A stretch of 64,000 nucleotides of DNA from Davidsoniella eucalypti (taxonomy: Eukaryota > Ascomycota > Sordariomycetes > Microascales > Ceratocystidaceae), in contig RMBW01000079.1 of NCBI GenBank assembly GCA_004009845.1, positions 62,001-126,000 of the forward strand, read 5' to 3'. Positions 10,718 through 24,500 of this stretch are shown one piece after another. The notes beneath the pieces are model-generated. The model did no database searches. It was not told the origin of the DNA and saw nothing but the letters and a program-made list of their open reading frames with translations. Position numbers and translations under genes: made by a program. Within the stretch, counting starts at the first letter, position 1; every line of letters starts with the position of its first letter.

Positions 10718-12054
10718 GTTTAGATTATATTGAAGAGCCGGCAAGTAAGACGCAACTGGCTGGTTTAGCGGAAGTCAATGCCGATAATAAAGACTTGAGG
10801 TTAGAAAAGAAAATAAGAAAGGCAAAGAAGCGTTTGTGTGTTGTTTGTAGTGGAAAGCTGCAGGTTGAGAGGATGCTGTAGTAGTTAAGCGCAAGCGAGC
10901 TAAGTATCACCAGACAAATTGTTTGTAAGCTTTAAACAGGGCGTGACTAGACAAAATTACTAGGTCTATCTCTCTAAGCTTCACTTCTTGAGAGCCATAG
11001 CTTCGACGATGACTCTTATCTTATCCGGTAAAGCTTCGGTTTCAACAAAGAAGATGAAGAAACACCAACACAAGGGTTAGGGTCAGAAGACAAGAATAAG
11101 GCCTGGCTTCTTTAAAGAAATGCTAAGCGACTTTCGTACATTAAGTGTAGCTGGCCTTGAATTCTGGCAGTAGGATGATTTAATTAAAGGCACACATTGG
11201 AATGACTTGCAATGCGCTGTAATACGTGAAAGAGCTGGTGGGAATGAGGTTGCTAAACGCTAGCTGTTGCGTAGTTTATAGCGCCCTTCAGTGCCCTAAG
11301 ATGCCGCTGCAGGTACCAGCCTAGCAGGGGGTAGGCAAAACAGAAAAAAAAGCTTGGGGGAGGGCCCCTCACTACTCATTGCACCAGTGGATTATAGCGC
11401 AGCTGGTTCTAAGAAGACATTTCGTCATAAATAATCATCACAGCAATTCATAGCACCGATTGATCGTCAAACAACTGTTGAGCTGCTCTTCGCTGCATTC
11501 AATCATCATCTCAGACTTTGTACAGAGCCTCCGCCACACTCTAAAACTTCGAAATCGATGGCAATCACCGCACCCTGACCCGCTTCCTCTCTCTCTCGAT
11601 TCTTCTGCCACAATTGCTGTTGTCGCAGTCTCGGACGACGCTCTTCCAAAGTTTCATCGATTCTTCGCCGCCAAAGGCAATTCTGCCCTAGAAGCTGTTG
11701 CTGCTGCGTTGCTAACAATCTGCAGCCGCCGTCCACAAAAGTCGATACCGATGCTGGACTTGCCGTGCCAGCGCCGCCTATTCTTCCAAGAGCCCGGAAC
11801 TTGCACTTGATGGCCTCGGAAACCAATTACCAGACCTCCTCGCTGCTTACCTGCTGCCAACGCTGTAAACACGCTATAGCTGTGTATTTTTGACGACCAC
11901 CAAAAAGAAAAAAAAGCCAATCCATCTCGCCTTCATCAGCCTTGTCTGATTGAACTATCGAATCCTCGTCTCAATTTTATATTCGTTCCACACTTCCCAC
12001 CATATCGTCGCTCATTTTTCACACCCCCATTAACTGGAGCTGTGATTATGTGCC
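10718..12054. other. Intergenic region between divergent MET8 and NMD2
   Basis: No supported gene. The stretch 11450-11900 is open on both strands in several frames but codes low-complexity Ser/Leu/Gln-rich peptides with no domain, and is more likely pyrimidine-rich promoter and long 5' leader of NMD2. Confidence 0.5.
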
Positions 12055-15000
12055 ATGGACCGTGAAAAGCGCCGTAGGTCCCTCTGTTTATGCCATGTAC
12101 CTCCGACATAGCTAACTATATGACTCCTAGAAACTTTAAGATCGCTGAATACTCGGGCCTGGGATGGTGATAAAGGTACGACACTTTTGTTTACCCTGGC
12201 ATTGGCATCCTGTACTTTCCATATACTGACAAATTGGTCTAGATGTCTTCTCCGTGAGCAACTCCCTCGACTCTTCTTTGAAGAAGAACACCGCCTTCAT
12301 CAAACGTCTCCGCACCGCAGTGACGGCGGCGACTCTCCCGACTTTTCTCCAGGAGATCCGTACTCTTAGTCTGCACAAATACCTTGCCGAGATAGTCTCC
12401 GCTTGCTATGAGGGATTGTGCAAGCTGAAGAACCCCGGCGATATCGAAGCCGGGGTTGAAATCACTAGTGCCCTGCACCAACGCTTCGGACCCGCGGAGT
12501 TCACCATGTGTCTCGGATGGCTGCTTGGAAAGGGTATGGTGAGCCCCGACAAGGCTGCCATGAAAACGCTTTCACCCGAGCAGCGTGAAAAATCCGAAAA
12601 AGAGCGTATTCCTCGCCAAAGAATACTCTTGCGCGTTATCACTGAACTATGGTTGGTCGATGTATTGCGTACGTTGGACGATGTAGTTCGCCCCGACGAT
12701 GTCGCCTTGTCTTCCAAGCCGAGCCCTGCAGCTAAGACGGGAGAAATTAAAACAAAAGCCCCCCGGACGGTAAATGCGGATCCTTTCCCGTATGAAGTCC
12801 TCAAAGATTTGCTCAATCATGACCGTGAACATGCCAACCTTCCCCTTCTCGTTATCTTTGTGAAGGCGTTTAGCTGGGATATTCTGGGCACCAAACCTCC
12901 TGCTGAGGGCCGTCGCACCTCAGACGAAGAAGCCGCTGCACATGGAGCCTCTCTCGATGACAGCAAGCCTGCTTCTACTAAAGAAGATGCCGACAGCGAA
13001 CAGCAACCCCCATTTACATCTCCGGAGCTACAGGAAAAGTTCAAGAACATTCTTGGAAAATACTTTGAAGATGTCAAGCGTCACGTTATCCGCAGCCAAA
13101 AGGCCATCACCGAGCAGGCCAGAAAGAACTCTGAAACATATGTCAAGGCCGGAGAAGTGTTTGAAGATCGCCAGGCTAGCTTTGACAAACAACTCAAGAT
13201 ACAGGAGCGTCTTGTTTCTAGTGCGCAGGTTTTGGCTGATGCCGTCAGTGGCGAGATGCCTGATCTCAAGGACGGCACTGACAATGGTGTTAATGCAAAC
13301 GGGTCTATTGGACTGGTCAAGGCCGGAGAATACCTCAAATCTCTCGCTGAAGGTGCCGGGATCTGGAACGATGAAGATGAGCGTCGATTCTACGAAAACC
13401 TTCTAGATCTAAAGGGTAAAGTCCCACCAATTCTTCTCGAGGATGGCAAGAAGAAAAAGTCAGACGTTGATGAGCAGGTTGGCAAGAAGATTGACCCCGA
13501 CGCACCTGCTAGTACTAATGGCACCTCGGTACCTGCCGAAGGCGCTGCAATGGATGATCAGTCAATGATCATTGCCAACAAGACTGTTGGCGCTCAAGTT
13601 GATGCTTTAGTCTCCCGTTTGCCTCTGATGAACACTAAAGACTTGGCTGATGATATCGCTACTGATTTCTGCTTCCTGAACTCGAAAGCTTCGCGAAACC
13701 GCCTGGTCAAGGCCATGACGGATATTCCCAAGGGCCGCAGTGATCTTTTGCCATACTGGGCTCGTCTTGTAGCTACCCTTGGTCAATATATGCCTGATGT
13801 CCCCAAGGGCTTGGTTGACTATCTCGACGCCGAGTTTCGTAGTCTGCAACGACGCAAGGAAAAGGAATTTCTTGGCCAGGTGAGACTTGCCAACATCCGT
13901 TATCTGGCTGAGCTTACCAAGTTTGGTATTGTCCCAGAGCACGTAGTATTCCACTGCCTCAAGGTGAGTCTCGACGACTTTTCTCGTATGAACATTGACA
14001 TCATGTGCAATCTCCTGGAGAACTGCGGCCGGTATCTGTTCTTGACTCCGGAGACTAGACCTCGAATGGTCACCTTTTTGGAGACTCTGCAGCGCAAAAA
14101 ATCAGTTCGCCATATTGGTGCCGACGAGCGTATGAAGATTGAAAACGCAATGAACCTCGTGAACCCGCCAGAACGGCCCACGATCCAGCAAAAAGAACGT
14201 ACGCCTATGGAACTTTACATTCGCAAGCTGATTTACACGGACATGACTCGTCGCAACTACAACAAAATTCTTAAGCAGATCCGCAAGTTGTACTGGGAAG
14301 AACCGGAAGTGGTGGCTATACTGGGCAAGATCTTCGCCAAACCGCACAAGATCAAGTATAGCAGCATCCATTTGCTGGCAATCGTGTTGAGTGCACTGTA
14401 TCGTTACCACCCGCGCTTTGTTGTTGATGTTATCTCACGCCTGATAGAATCGATCACCCAAGGCCTAGAGCAAAACGAGTACCGTTTGTACCAGAAGAGG
14501 GTTGCCGAGGTACGCTATCTTGGCGAGCTATACAACTATCGAATGTTAGAGCACCCCGTCATCTTCGATACTCTTTGGAAAATCATCTTATTTGGATACT
14601 GTAAGTTATATTTCTCTTATCTTCATGGTACAATATCAATCACATGAAGTGTATCTCATACTAACATCCAGTTACCAGCCGGTCCGCCTATCCCGGGCAC
14701 CAACCCATTCGATCCCCCTGAGGACGTCTTCAGAATTCGACTAGTGGCTACGCTACTTGATTCATGTGGTACTTACTTTAACAAGGGTCTGGCTGGCAAG
14801 AAACTTGATCATTTTTTGACTATGTTCCAGTACTACATCTTCACTAAGGGCCAGCTGCCTATGGATACCGAGTTCGTCGTGCAGGATATCTTTTCGCTTT
14901 TGCGGCCCCAGTGGAAAATGGCTGCTGATCTTCGGGAGGCTGCTGTTATCTTCCATACGTCTCTTGTGGAACAACAGAAAGCCGCCGGAATCGAAGCCAG

Positions 15001-15679
15001 CCAGGATGCCGACGAACACAACCAATCTGACAGCGGCGATAGCGGCGACGAAGATGAAGACGTTGATGACGATGAGGATTCTGCATCGGACGATGAGGAT
15101 GACGGAGACGAAAGTGGCTCAGACCTAGAACTTTCCTCCGAAGATGAGGCCTTTGTTGTCAATCAGCAAGAGGAAGAAGTAAACTCTGAAGAAGAGGAAG
15201 AATTCGACCGCGAATATGCAAAGCTGATGGCGGAGAGTCTCGAATCTCGTAAACATGACCGTAAACTTGTATTCGATGTTCCGCTGCCTATCCGCTCACG
15301 TGGTGATGGCAACGGACTTGCCAACGGCACTGCCAAGGACAATAGCAAAGAAGATGCCATCGAACCAACTACAGGCAACGACAGCTCGAAGATGGCCTTT
15401 TCACTATTGACCAAGAAGGGTAACCGACAGCAGACACGCACCTTTGAACTTCCGAGTGACTCGTCCTTTGCTGCGGCTCTTCGTACGCAACAGCAAGCTG
15501 AACGCGAAGAGCAACAGCGTATCAAGAGTCTAGTGCTTAGCTATGAGATGCAAGATAGCGAGGAGTCAGATAGCCAGGATGCCAGTCGCGATCGCCCGGC
15601 TACTTTCCAGCGGATGGACCGTAAAGACCGCAACAAGCCGCATTCTCGCAAGCTGCAGTGGAGTGACGTTGAATGGTAA
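12055..15679 (+). CDS. NMD2: Nonsense-mediated decay factor Upf2/Nmd2
   Basis: Cytoplasmic scaffold that binds Upf1 and Upf3 to trigger decay of mRNAs with premature stops. Exons 12055-12073, 12131-12175, 12243-14600 and 14679-15679 join to 1,140 residues. The first exon codes only six residues plus a base; splicing gives MDREKRQTLRSLNTRAWDGDKDVFS, the family opening. Three MIF4G-type helical domains are expected at about residues 30-230, 470-650 and 680-870. The last includes YIRKLIYTDMTRRNYNK. A strongly acidic stretch of Asp, Glu and Ser spans about 928-970, followed by the Upf1-binding region. The stop codon TAA lies inside a good donor sequence (TG|GTAAGC). If an intron to 15745 is removed, the protein ends Trp-Thr with TGA at 15750-15752 instead. 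The end is therefore the only uncertain part of the model. Confidence 0.92.
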
Positions 15680-16735
15680 GCTAACACTTTGTGTATGGGT
15701 AATATCTTAAGTTAAACTCTGAGATGCTAATAGCTTACTTTACAGGACTTGAGTGTCATTGCTACTACTGAAAGATGCCTCCAAGCAGCTTCATGCTGTT
15801 AGAGCAATCTATATCACTTGTCATGATCTGCTGAATCCATAGCGTCTGATATAAGACTATCGCAAGCTGTGCTCCCCGTTTTGTATCCGTTTCCAATGGA
15901 TTGCTGCGTCAGATGACACATATGAATATGATACTATTCATAATCACGACCGTACAATTATGATGTCTTCGCCGCCACAATAGAAGACGACGACGTTTCG
16001 GAAGATGCAAAAGAAGGGTCTCTAGTCTGGAGTCACGAATCACAGGCTTTCTGTCTAATATAAGTGACGGGGGGGAAATAAGTACTCTAAAGATACGATA
16101 CATATTGTACTACGTATAAGAGTAGTCGTACGGCAGGCCATGTCGCTAGGAGCTCTACGAGGCAATTATTGTGTAGAGCTTCCTACTAATGATACGTTGT
16201 AATAACTCATTTGAACACTAACGTTTTTGATATAATTCCTACAAATTATCTCGTTTCTATGATACATGAGATAGAGTTATTATACAGACCCTATGTGACG
16301 GTGTAATTAACCCTAAACATATGGACCTATACTACAGTGCCATAGTAAGGTGTGACTTTTATCAAGACAATACCTATCTCGACATTGCAATACATCTCAA
16401 CACTAAGTGAGGTAGGAAGAAACACAACTAAGACTATCTGGAGGATATCTGGAAGACATGATATCTATATCAGTGAGAATGCATATAAAGGGTGTGTACC
16501 TTTGGAGTCGATGGCGAGGATGGGTTTCCGGCTACTATCCCAGAGGTTCTCTTCAAGAACTGTGTAGTTCCTAGTATCTCTATTGAATCCTATGCTTTGA
16601 GATGGAAGAGAACGGCGTCAAATGGCGCAATGTCGAAGCTCGTTGTTGGTATACGGAGCCGTTTCTTCTTTCACCGCATCTTATATTGGCTACTGACGTC
16701 TCTAGTTTATACACACATCGATAGGCGGAGTAGTG
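15680..16735. other. Intergenic region after NMD2
   Basis: Nothing supported beyond the possible NMD2 terminal splice acceptor at 15745 (TTACTTTACAG). The rest is AT-rich with a run of G at about 16068-16075 and no coding signal I trust. Confidence 0.5.
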
Positions 16736-18093
16736 ATGCTGGCAGCTCTGTTGGAGTGGGTTCTTTGGATTGTCGTCTTTGGATACTATCTAGCGCAAGT
16801 ATTTCAGAAAGCAGAGCATTGGACGATTCGTGTCCTCGCAGTGTTAACCGGAGTAGCGTTTTTGCTTTTGCGGTGAGTTTTTCATCTTTACATATCCTTT
16901 TTTCTTTTCTTTTCTCAATAACATCGAGTCTTAGTCACCGGAGGAGTCCTAACTTTGATATCAAAGGATTGTGTTTCTGTCCGTGATGATCGTCGCCTTA
17001 CTACTCCCAACCCAGATCCCAGTATTATGGCCACGCAAACTAGCTGTTTTTTTCTACACTGATTCGCTTTCTGGACATTCAGTGCTCTTCTGGTGTTTCT
17101 CTTGGCTGGTCTGCTTGTACCAACTAACGCTTAGCCGGCTACACCGACGTCGGCGATTGTCAGCAGATACACAGAGCGAGCGGGAGAAACTGACTTAGAT
17201 GACAGCGCCAAAGATCGTCGCTATCCTACCGGTATATCAGGAGTTTCCGGCGGTGTTGATGGCCGCGCTGGCTAGTATATCCACCTCGGCGTATCCATCG
17301 ACCTGTGTACACGTGCTCCTGTCGTTTGATGGGGTCGCTGTAGACGAGTTGTTCCTGTGCACACTAGCCTATCTGCGTGTACCGTGGAGAGGAACTATAG
17401 ATAGATATATCTACGACATATCGATACTGTACTCGACAGCGTTCGCGTTACGATCAATCGTTTTCCGCACGGAGGGAAACGGGGCGTGTCAGAGGGCTAC
17501 GTTTGGCTTAGGACGATGCGAGGCCGCGGAAGCTCTTCTTCTGATTTGTTCGTGCTGTTTGTCGATAGTGCTTACATATTAGAGCTAAACTGTCTAGCTA
17601 ACTTCGTGTATTCTAGCCATGACAGGCTTGATCACGGCGCTAGCAACGTTACTAAATGCGAATGATAGCGGGAGGACAACACTCACTGCCTTGCTATTCT
17701 TGATCACGATGCTCGCTTTGGCTACTGGCGTCTATTGTCGAGCTTCCGTTAGGCTTTCTGACTGTTGCCCTAAGCCTTGATTGGCTGCTTATGGCCTACT
17801 TTGGCGTATTGTTTGGTCGTTTAAAGATCTGGCTGTATCCTGTCATGTCTATCGTCAATCCGTTTTGTAATTGGTGGTATATGGTCTATGCGGTGTTCAC
17901 GGCTCGGCGACAGACCTGGGGCGGCCCTCGGGTGGATTCGGCCGAAGCTGCCTTGGAGAGTATGACCAATAATGGCCAAGTCGAGCCTAATCTTCTATAT
18001 ATATCCATGTCACCGATATCGTTAGCGGGTTTCAATACGTCATGTCATGGCCGGACCAGCTCAACGGAAGATTCCCAACTGGTTTGGTTTTAA
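16736..18093 (+). pseudogene. Decayed family-2 (chitin-synthase-like) glycosyltransferase
   Basis: Relic of a membrane GT2 glycosyltransferase. Exon 1 (16736-16872) codes a hydrophobic start, MLAALLEWVLWIVV, and joins across a GTGAGT..AAAG intron (16873-16966) to a second membrane segment, PTQIPVLWPRKLAVFF. An in-frame TAG stop at 17196-17198 interrupts it. The same frame then resumes with TAPKIVAILPVYQEFPAVL, the GT2 nucleotide-binding start, and VHVLLSFDG. A frameshift before about 17545 is needed to continue into FVLFVDSAYILELNCLANFV, where I expect the catalytic DSD but read DSA. After AMTGLITA the acceptor-binding core, including the QxxRW-type motif, is missing. The tail resumes at about 17735 with YFGVLFGRLKIWLYPVMSIV and TARRQTWGGPR. 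A stop, a frameshift, a lost catalytic residue and an internal deletion make it non-functional. It converges on FAS1. Confidence 0.78.
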
Positions 18094-18540
18094 ACCCTTT
18101 CTAGGGTTTGACTTATACCTTCAAAAACAATTATGTAGACAATACAAGTTAACAATATATATAAAATGGATAGAAATCTGGGAATGAGCTTGTTGTAGAA
18201 TAAATATCAAAATTAAATGTGCATTAACGGCGTTATCAGATAAAAACAGACAAACACAGAGTGAAGCAACCGCGAAAAACCAAAACCTAGTACAAAAGTA
18301 CAGAGTGCCCAGTGTCTACTTAGAGTAAAACAAGACAGGAAATAAACCCTCATGAAACAATAAAGAAAATGTGCACAACATCATGGCCTACGCCATACAT
18401 AGTAACAATAAAAAGATAGACCCAAGCCAAAACCAAATAAAAAATAAAACACCGAGCAAGACTCCTTTTTATCTTGTAGCACCATAAAACAAAGTCCCCC
18501 TTCTTTCTCTTCGACTCTATTCACACATACATCTAGTACC
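18094..18540. other. FAS1 3' flank
   Basis: Spacer between the glycosyltransferase relic and the FAS1 stop codon. It is A-rich on the plus strand (T-rich in the FAS1 transcript sense) and presumably holds the FAS1 3' untranslated region and polyadenylation signals. No gene is visible. Confidence 0.5.
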
Positions 18541-21500
18541 TTACGCCGCAGCGCCGGTACCCTCAGCACCACCCTCGCTGCTGCTATCGCCGGTCTCCTG
18601 ATCCTCGGTGTACTTATCCCAGTTGGCCAGAACGTGGGCAATACGAGGAGAGTTGGTCAAGCGGTATACGTCCTCGAAGTACTCCTTGGTCAGAGCGAAA
18701 GGACGAGCAGTGACGTTGGGGATGTACTTGCCGACCAGCTTCGATGGATCGATAGTCGTCTTGTTGATCTTCTTAAGCAGGAACGAACGGAAAGGCTTGA
18801 CACCAGAACGCAGGAAAGTAGAGTGGAAGGGCACGTCAATTCCGCGTAGAGGAATGGTGGCGAAGCCACGCTCAAGCTCCACAGGAGTGGGCTTCTTCAG
18901 GGTTGCCTCCATGCATCCGCGGATAACCTTGAGAAGAACGTCCTTGGCTTCATCGATGTTGGCACGGAGCTCATCAATGTCCAGCTGTTGCTTCTTGAGG
19001 AAGTTCGTCACGCCAGTTAGGGTGTCCAGCGCCCGTAGGTCACCGGCGCACACGTACTGCATGTTAGCGATGTTGAAGTTGACAATCTCCAGAAGCCACC
19101 CAGTCTCAGCCGCAACATTGCCGACAACAAAGCGCAGGGCATCTTCGTTGAAAGTCTTCGAGATGCGGCTGGGGTTGACAGCGCACATCGAGTAGTTGGA
19201 ACGGCCCGAAGCATCACGCTCGACAGCCACCTGCATAGTCAGACCACGGTAGAAGACAACCGACACCAGAGATTCGATAGGCATAACGTCAGCCAGAGCA
19301 GCCAGAGCAGAGTATTCACCCAGAGAGTGGCCGGCAAAGGTGCTGTCGCGGGCAACAAGACCCTTGGCCTTCATATCTTCGAACGAGGCCTTCTCCATCA
19401 AAGTCAGCGCAGGCTGAGTGAACTGGGTCGCCGACAGCAGACCAGTAGGAGACCGGTAAGTGTACGAAGTAGTGTTCTCATCGACCGTTTTGAAGATCTT
19501 CTCAGACTTAATGCTGCCATCAGCCGCAACAGTCTCGAATGTCATAGTCATGTAGTTTTGGCGAATCGCCTTACCACGAGGACCACCAAAGTGCACAGTC
19601 AGTTCCTTCGGGTTATTTTTGACGATGTTGGTAATCGAGAAACCGTAGTTATCCATCAGGTACTTATCAGCACGATCCCAGACGTCGCGAGCAACATTAC
19701 TGCTGGCGTAGAGATCCATACCCATACCCTGCTCCTGAGAACCTTGTCCAGTGAAGACGTAAGCAGTGACAGGCTGCTCAATCTCGGCCTCACCGAGCAG
19801 AACACTCTCCTCACTTTCTTTATTGCTGGCCACAACCTTGACAAGCTTGCGACCAGCAATCATACCAACGTGTTGCAGCTGAACCTGAATAGCGTCGTTG
19901 GGAAGCACCATGCCGACCAGTGAAGCGTGAAAGCTACGGATACGACCAACGTTATTCTCCGCAGCCCAGGTCTCGACCAAGCTACGGACAGCAGCGCTCG
20001 AGTACATGCCGTGAGTGATGGTGCCGGGAAGGTTGGCGTAGGTAGAGAACACACGCGAAACGTGAATAGGGTTGTAATCACCAGAAACTCTGGCGTAGTT
20101 CCCGTTGGAAGCAGGAGCACGGATAACCAGAGGGGTCTTGCCGTGGAGAGGGATAGGGTTCTCGAAGTTGATCGGCTGATCTAGAGGAGAGCCATTGCGA
20201 TCGAGGTAATCAATGACAGGGTTTCCGTGAGAGACACCGGCCTCATAATCGACACTAGCAATTTGGATGATCTCCTTGGTGGGCAGCTCAAGAAGAACAG
20301 GTCCACGAGTTTCCACGCTAGAAAGAACATTCTTGTCCTTGTAACGGACTAGACTTTCCAGTCTGAAAGTCAAGGTCTTGCCAAGAAGCTCAATGCCCTG
20401 AGGAATCTCATCAGCCATGAACCACTGCTTAGAGCGCAGCACAGCAACATCCTTGCTAGTGGCGAGATGCACCTGGACAGGTGTCTCAATCTTGCGTTGG
20501 AAGGTGTTCTCGAAGTCAGTGTAGGTACCGCGGTACAGGAATTGCGAAGTGACCTCCATGACAGCCTCGTTGTCGCGGAACAAGGTACCGCAAACCTCAA
20601 CCATTTTACCAGAGTCCTGGTTGATGACAGCATTGATTTGAGCAGTTGTAGTGATCTCATCACCCTTCTTCAGTGGCTCAGCACCAGGCATCATGCGGAA
20701 CTGGTTGGAGAGATGGACCAGCTTCAACAGATCACCATCAATAGTGCGGGGGAAGATGGGCTTAGTGATCGCCTTCCAGCCAACAACAATAGCAAAGTCC
20801 ATAGGTGCAAACATGTCCTTGCCCGGGCGTTCAAGGAAGGCCTCACCAGTGTTGCCGACAGTGTAGACGAAATCCTTGATGGCCTCAGAAGTAATGATAG
20901 TCTTGCCACCATCGAACTTGCTATCAATAGGGGAATCTAGGTTGAGAGGCTCATCTCCAAACCACGCACGCCAGTAGAACTCCTTGATACGATCGTTACG
21001 GCCCTCCATGACTTCACGAATAGGGGCATAGCCCGTCTCGGGGTGGTAAGTGAACTCGAGGGTCAGAGAGACAGGGGATCCAAGGGCAGTGGTATCCTTG
21101 ATCATGTTGACCGTGATGCGGTTGGTACCAGTCAGCTTCACCTCAATCACATCAACATAGTGGTTGTGACGGGGCTGCTCCTTGACAATGATGGTAGTCT
21201 TCGAAGGGTCATTAGGGTGGTTGATTTCAACGAAAAGACCACGCGTAGGAGCAAAGATGCGACGGATGGGGTTGGTCTGGAACTTCTGACCTTGGACTAG
21301 AACATCGGACATCAGAAGAGCGTAGCGCCATGAGCGCTTGGGACCAGCCAGCAAAGATAGCCAAGCATCAGCCGATGGAAGAGTGGCAGCGGGTGACGAC
21401 GATAGACGATAGGTGTTCTTGGTTTCGTCGTAGGCGACAGTGAGGCCCTCGATATCAATGGGGATCTCGGAGTCGATCAAGTTGCCGCCGAAGTATTCCA

Positions 21501-24500
21501 CGACAGGAACTTTGGATTGATCTGAAGAGTAAACATCCTTCAGCAGGCTCTTGATGTGGCCATCATGGACACTATCAAGGATGTCTTTGATAGGCTCATC
21601 CATCTTTGTAGCGTACTTAATAGCCATAGGACCGTGCAGAATGCAGGTACGGCCAACATCTTGGTCAATGACGGCCTCCAGGTCCTCAGACTGCCACAGA
21701 GAGTCCTTCTTGAAGAAGAACTCGAAACTGTCGTCCAGAGTAGGAACGAAAGTAGGAGGCTTCTGGCCACGGCGCTGGCACAGAGTGATGAAGTACTGGA
21801 CATCCTGGGCATTGATGATCTGCTTACCAGCCTCAGGGTAGTGAGCAAGAATACGCTCGATGGCACTGAAAGGCTCATCAATATCAGCGTAGCTCTGGAT
21901 CATAGAGGCTTGGTCGGCAGCAGTGGTGAAACGCTCCTCAACTCGGTGGAGGAAATCACCAACCAGGCGAGTGTAAGTAGAATCAATCCAGCGAGACTCA
22001 TGCTTGACATAGAGCAGATCGACCATACGACGAACGACCTCGCCATAAGTCATGTCCTCAAGATCGACAGCTTCACCAGCCTTGTTCCGGCCGAACCAGA
22101 CCTTCTGAAAGTCGGCATTGAGCTTGCGGATGATATAGTCACGTTGCTTTCGCAGCTCAGGGACACGCTTCTCGCGAGGCAGGCTGAAGATCTTTTGATC
22201 CATCTCGGCCCAGAAACGAACACCACGAGTGGCCAGCTTGTGGATAGGTTCACCCATCTCGGAACGGACGGTGATAACACCACCAGCGGGGCCGGCATAA
22301 GTCTTCTCCCACTCACTGTCAGGGACACCAATGGCATCAATGATGGCCTGCTTGGCGTTCTTGCTAGTGTGGCACTCCTTAGCAACCATGGCACGAGAAC
22401 CGAACAGAACACCATCAAAAGGCATAGGAGGGTATCCGTAGGCCTTAGACCATTCACCGGTGACGTAAGGATAGGTATCATCAGCACCACCAAATCCACT
22501 GCCAGCAACAAGAATGATGTTGTCACGGCGACGGATGCGAGTGTACATCTGAAGGATAGGCTGATGAAAGTCCTCGAAAGAGTGATGGCCACCACCACGA
22601 CCACCGGTCCACTGCAGAATAATAGGGAAGGTGGGGTTAGCCTTAGCGATGTTGATGACAGACTGAATGGCATCAACCGAGCCGGGCTTGAAAGCAATGT
22701 GCTTCAGGCCTAGAGTCTCAATGTATTCCTGGGCGACCTCGATAGAGGGGACACCGGCACCGATAGTAAGACCCTCAATAGGCACACCCTCAGCACGAAG
22801 ACGCCCAATCAGAGGGATCTGCCAGCCCATGGCACGGGGGTTGACATAGATAAGGTTGACGGTGATACCACGGCCAGCGGGAATAGCCTTCTCAATCTTG
22901 CTCAGAGCAGTGGTGAGGGTCTTGGCGCTGTAGTAACCACCACCAGCCAGCTCAATGTGGTAACCAGCATTCATGGTAGCGGAAACAAAGTCCCATGGCA
23001 CAGTAGAAGGAGTCATACCAGCGACCATGACAGGGGGCACACCTAGCAAACGACTCATCTTGGTATCGAGGTAAGTACGGCCGCTCGAAGTCTTGATAAG
23101 ACGAGGACCGAACTCCTTCACCCAGTCAATAGCGAACTTGACAGCGTGCTCCTCATCACGATCGAAAAGCTCAGGCTTGTAACCGACCTCGTTAGAGGTA
23201 CCAGAAACAGATCCAGCCAGGATGACACGAACACCAGTACCGTCTTTGTTGCGGCTAGTGAGAACGCCGATACCTGAGATACCACCAGGGCCGAAGTCCA
23301 AAATGTGAGTGGCGTTAGGGAAAGCAGTAGCCTTCTCCCATTGCACAGTGTCCCGGGTAATCAGTCGGATCAGAGTAGGAATGATGTTACCAGTCGTAGA
23401 TTTACGCAGATCCTTGCCAGTGTGAGTGTCAAAGACGGGGATACCAAGTGATGATACATCAATGTTGACGTCCTTGAGATCTTTATCGATCAACTCGCTG
23501 GTCTCGGCAAGATAGGCACTGTGGAAAGGTGCCGTGATGGGCAGGAAGCGGTTGGCGAAGCGAACCTTGCGCTGGCTGTGAGGGATGCGGTTCTGATCAA
23601 GACCAGTAGGAGCCTTGACCTTGCGAAGGCGGGTGTTCAAACCATACAGGGAGATGGGAGGACCAGCCACGACCATATTCCGAGGGCTGTTGATTAGAGA
23701 GATACCGATGTGACGATCAGTGGGGAGATAGTGGTTGGTAGCATCGATGTGCTTCTGAATCTCGGCTTGAGATAGATCACGAATGCTAAGCATAGGGGTG
23801 GGAGCACCTTCACCACTCTCGATAGACTCGCTTAGGATAGTAGGAGACAGAGAGGTCTTGGGGAAGGTCTGCTGGCTGCGGGCACCAATCCAGAAAAGAA
23901 TAGTTAAAGCATTGGTAGTGACCTCACGGAATGACTCCCACGAGTCAGCTGCAGAGATGGCAGCAGCAGTCACAATACCCTGAGAGTGACCAGTAGCACC
24001 GCTCATGCGGTCACGGAAGAATCCAGGGTGCACACCCAGGACCTTGCAAGCCACTTCGTAATGGGCAAGCTGCACAAGGCCAATAAGAGGCAGACTGATA
24101 GGAGCAGCAATAAGGTAGTCAACATCAGGAGTCAACTCTGGGTGAAGGAGCCAGCTCATGACATCGAGGCCCTTGGGGAACAGCTTCTCAGCCTCGGGGT
24201 GCTTAGACAGGTTCCGCAGAAGTTCTGACGAGGAAGTGATAAGTTCACTGACGAATGAACCGTAGGTAGTGTGGACTTCTCTCAACTCTTCAAAGTACTC
24301 CTCGATGTTGCCCTGGCCACCGAAAATAGCATAGATGGAGGCAGCGCGGTCGTCTACTGTCCGCAGCAGAGCAGACTCGTGCGGCTTGATTGCACGGTTG
24401 GAAACTGTCCGGGCATTGTAGTAGCTGCTGATGACAGCCAACTTCTTAGAGTCGATGCCAGGCAAAGTGCTGGCAACAGCGTGCACTTCGTTTCCTCTCA

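Noticed and set aside
11460..11920. Overlapping frames on both strands upstream of NMD2
   Set aside because: Low-complexity Ser/Leu/Gln-rich composition in pyrimidine-rich DNA; better explained as leader or promoter.
18608..22849. Several plus-strand frames of 100-385 codons inside FAS1
   Set aside because: They are antisense shadows of a strongly codon-biased gene and carry no domain.
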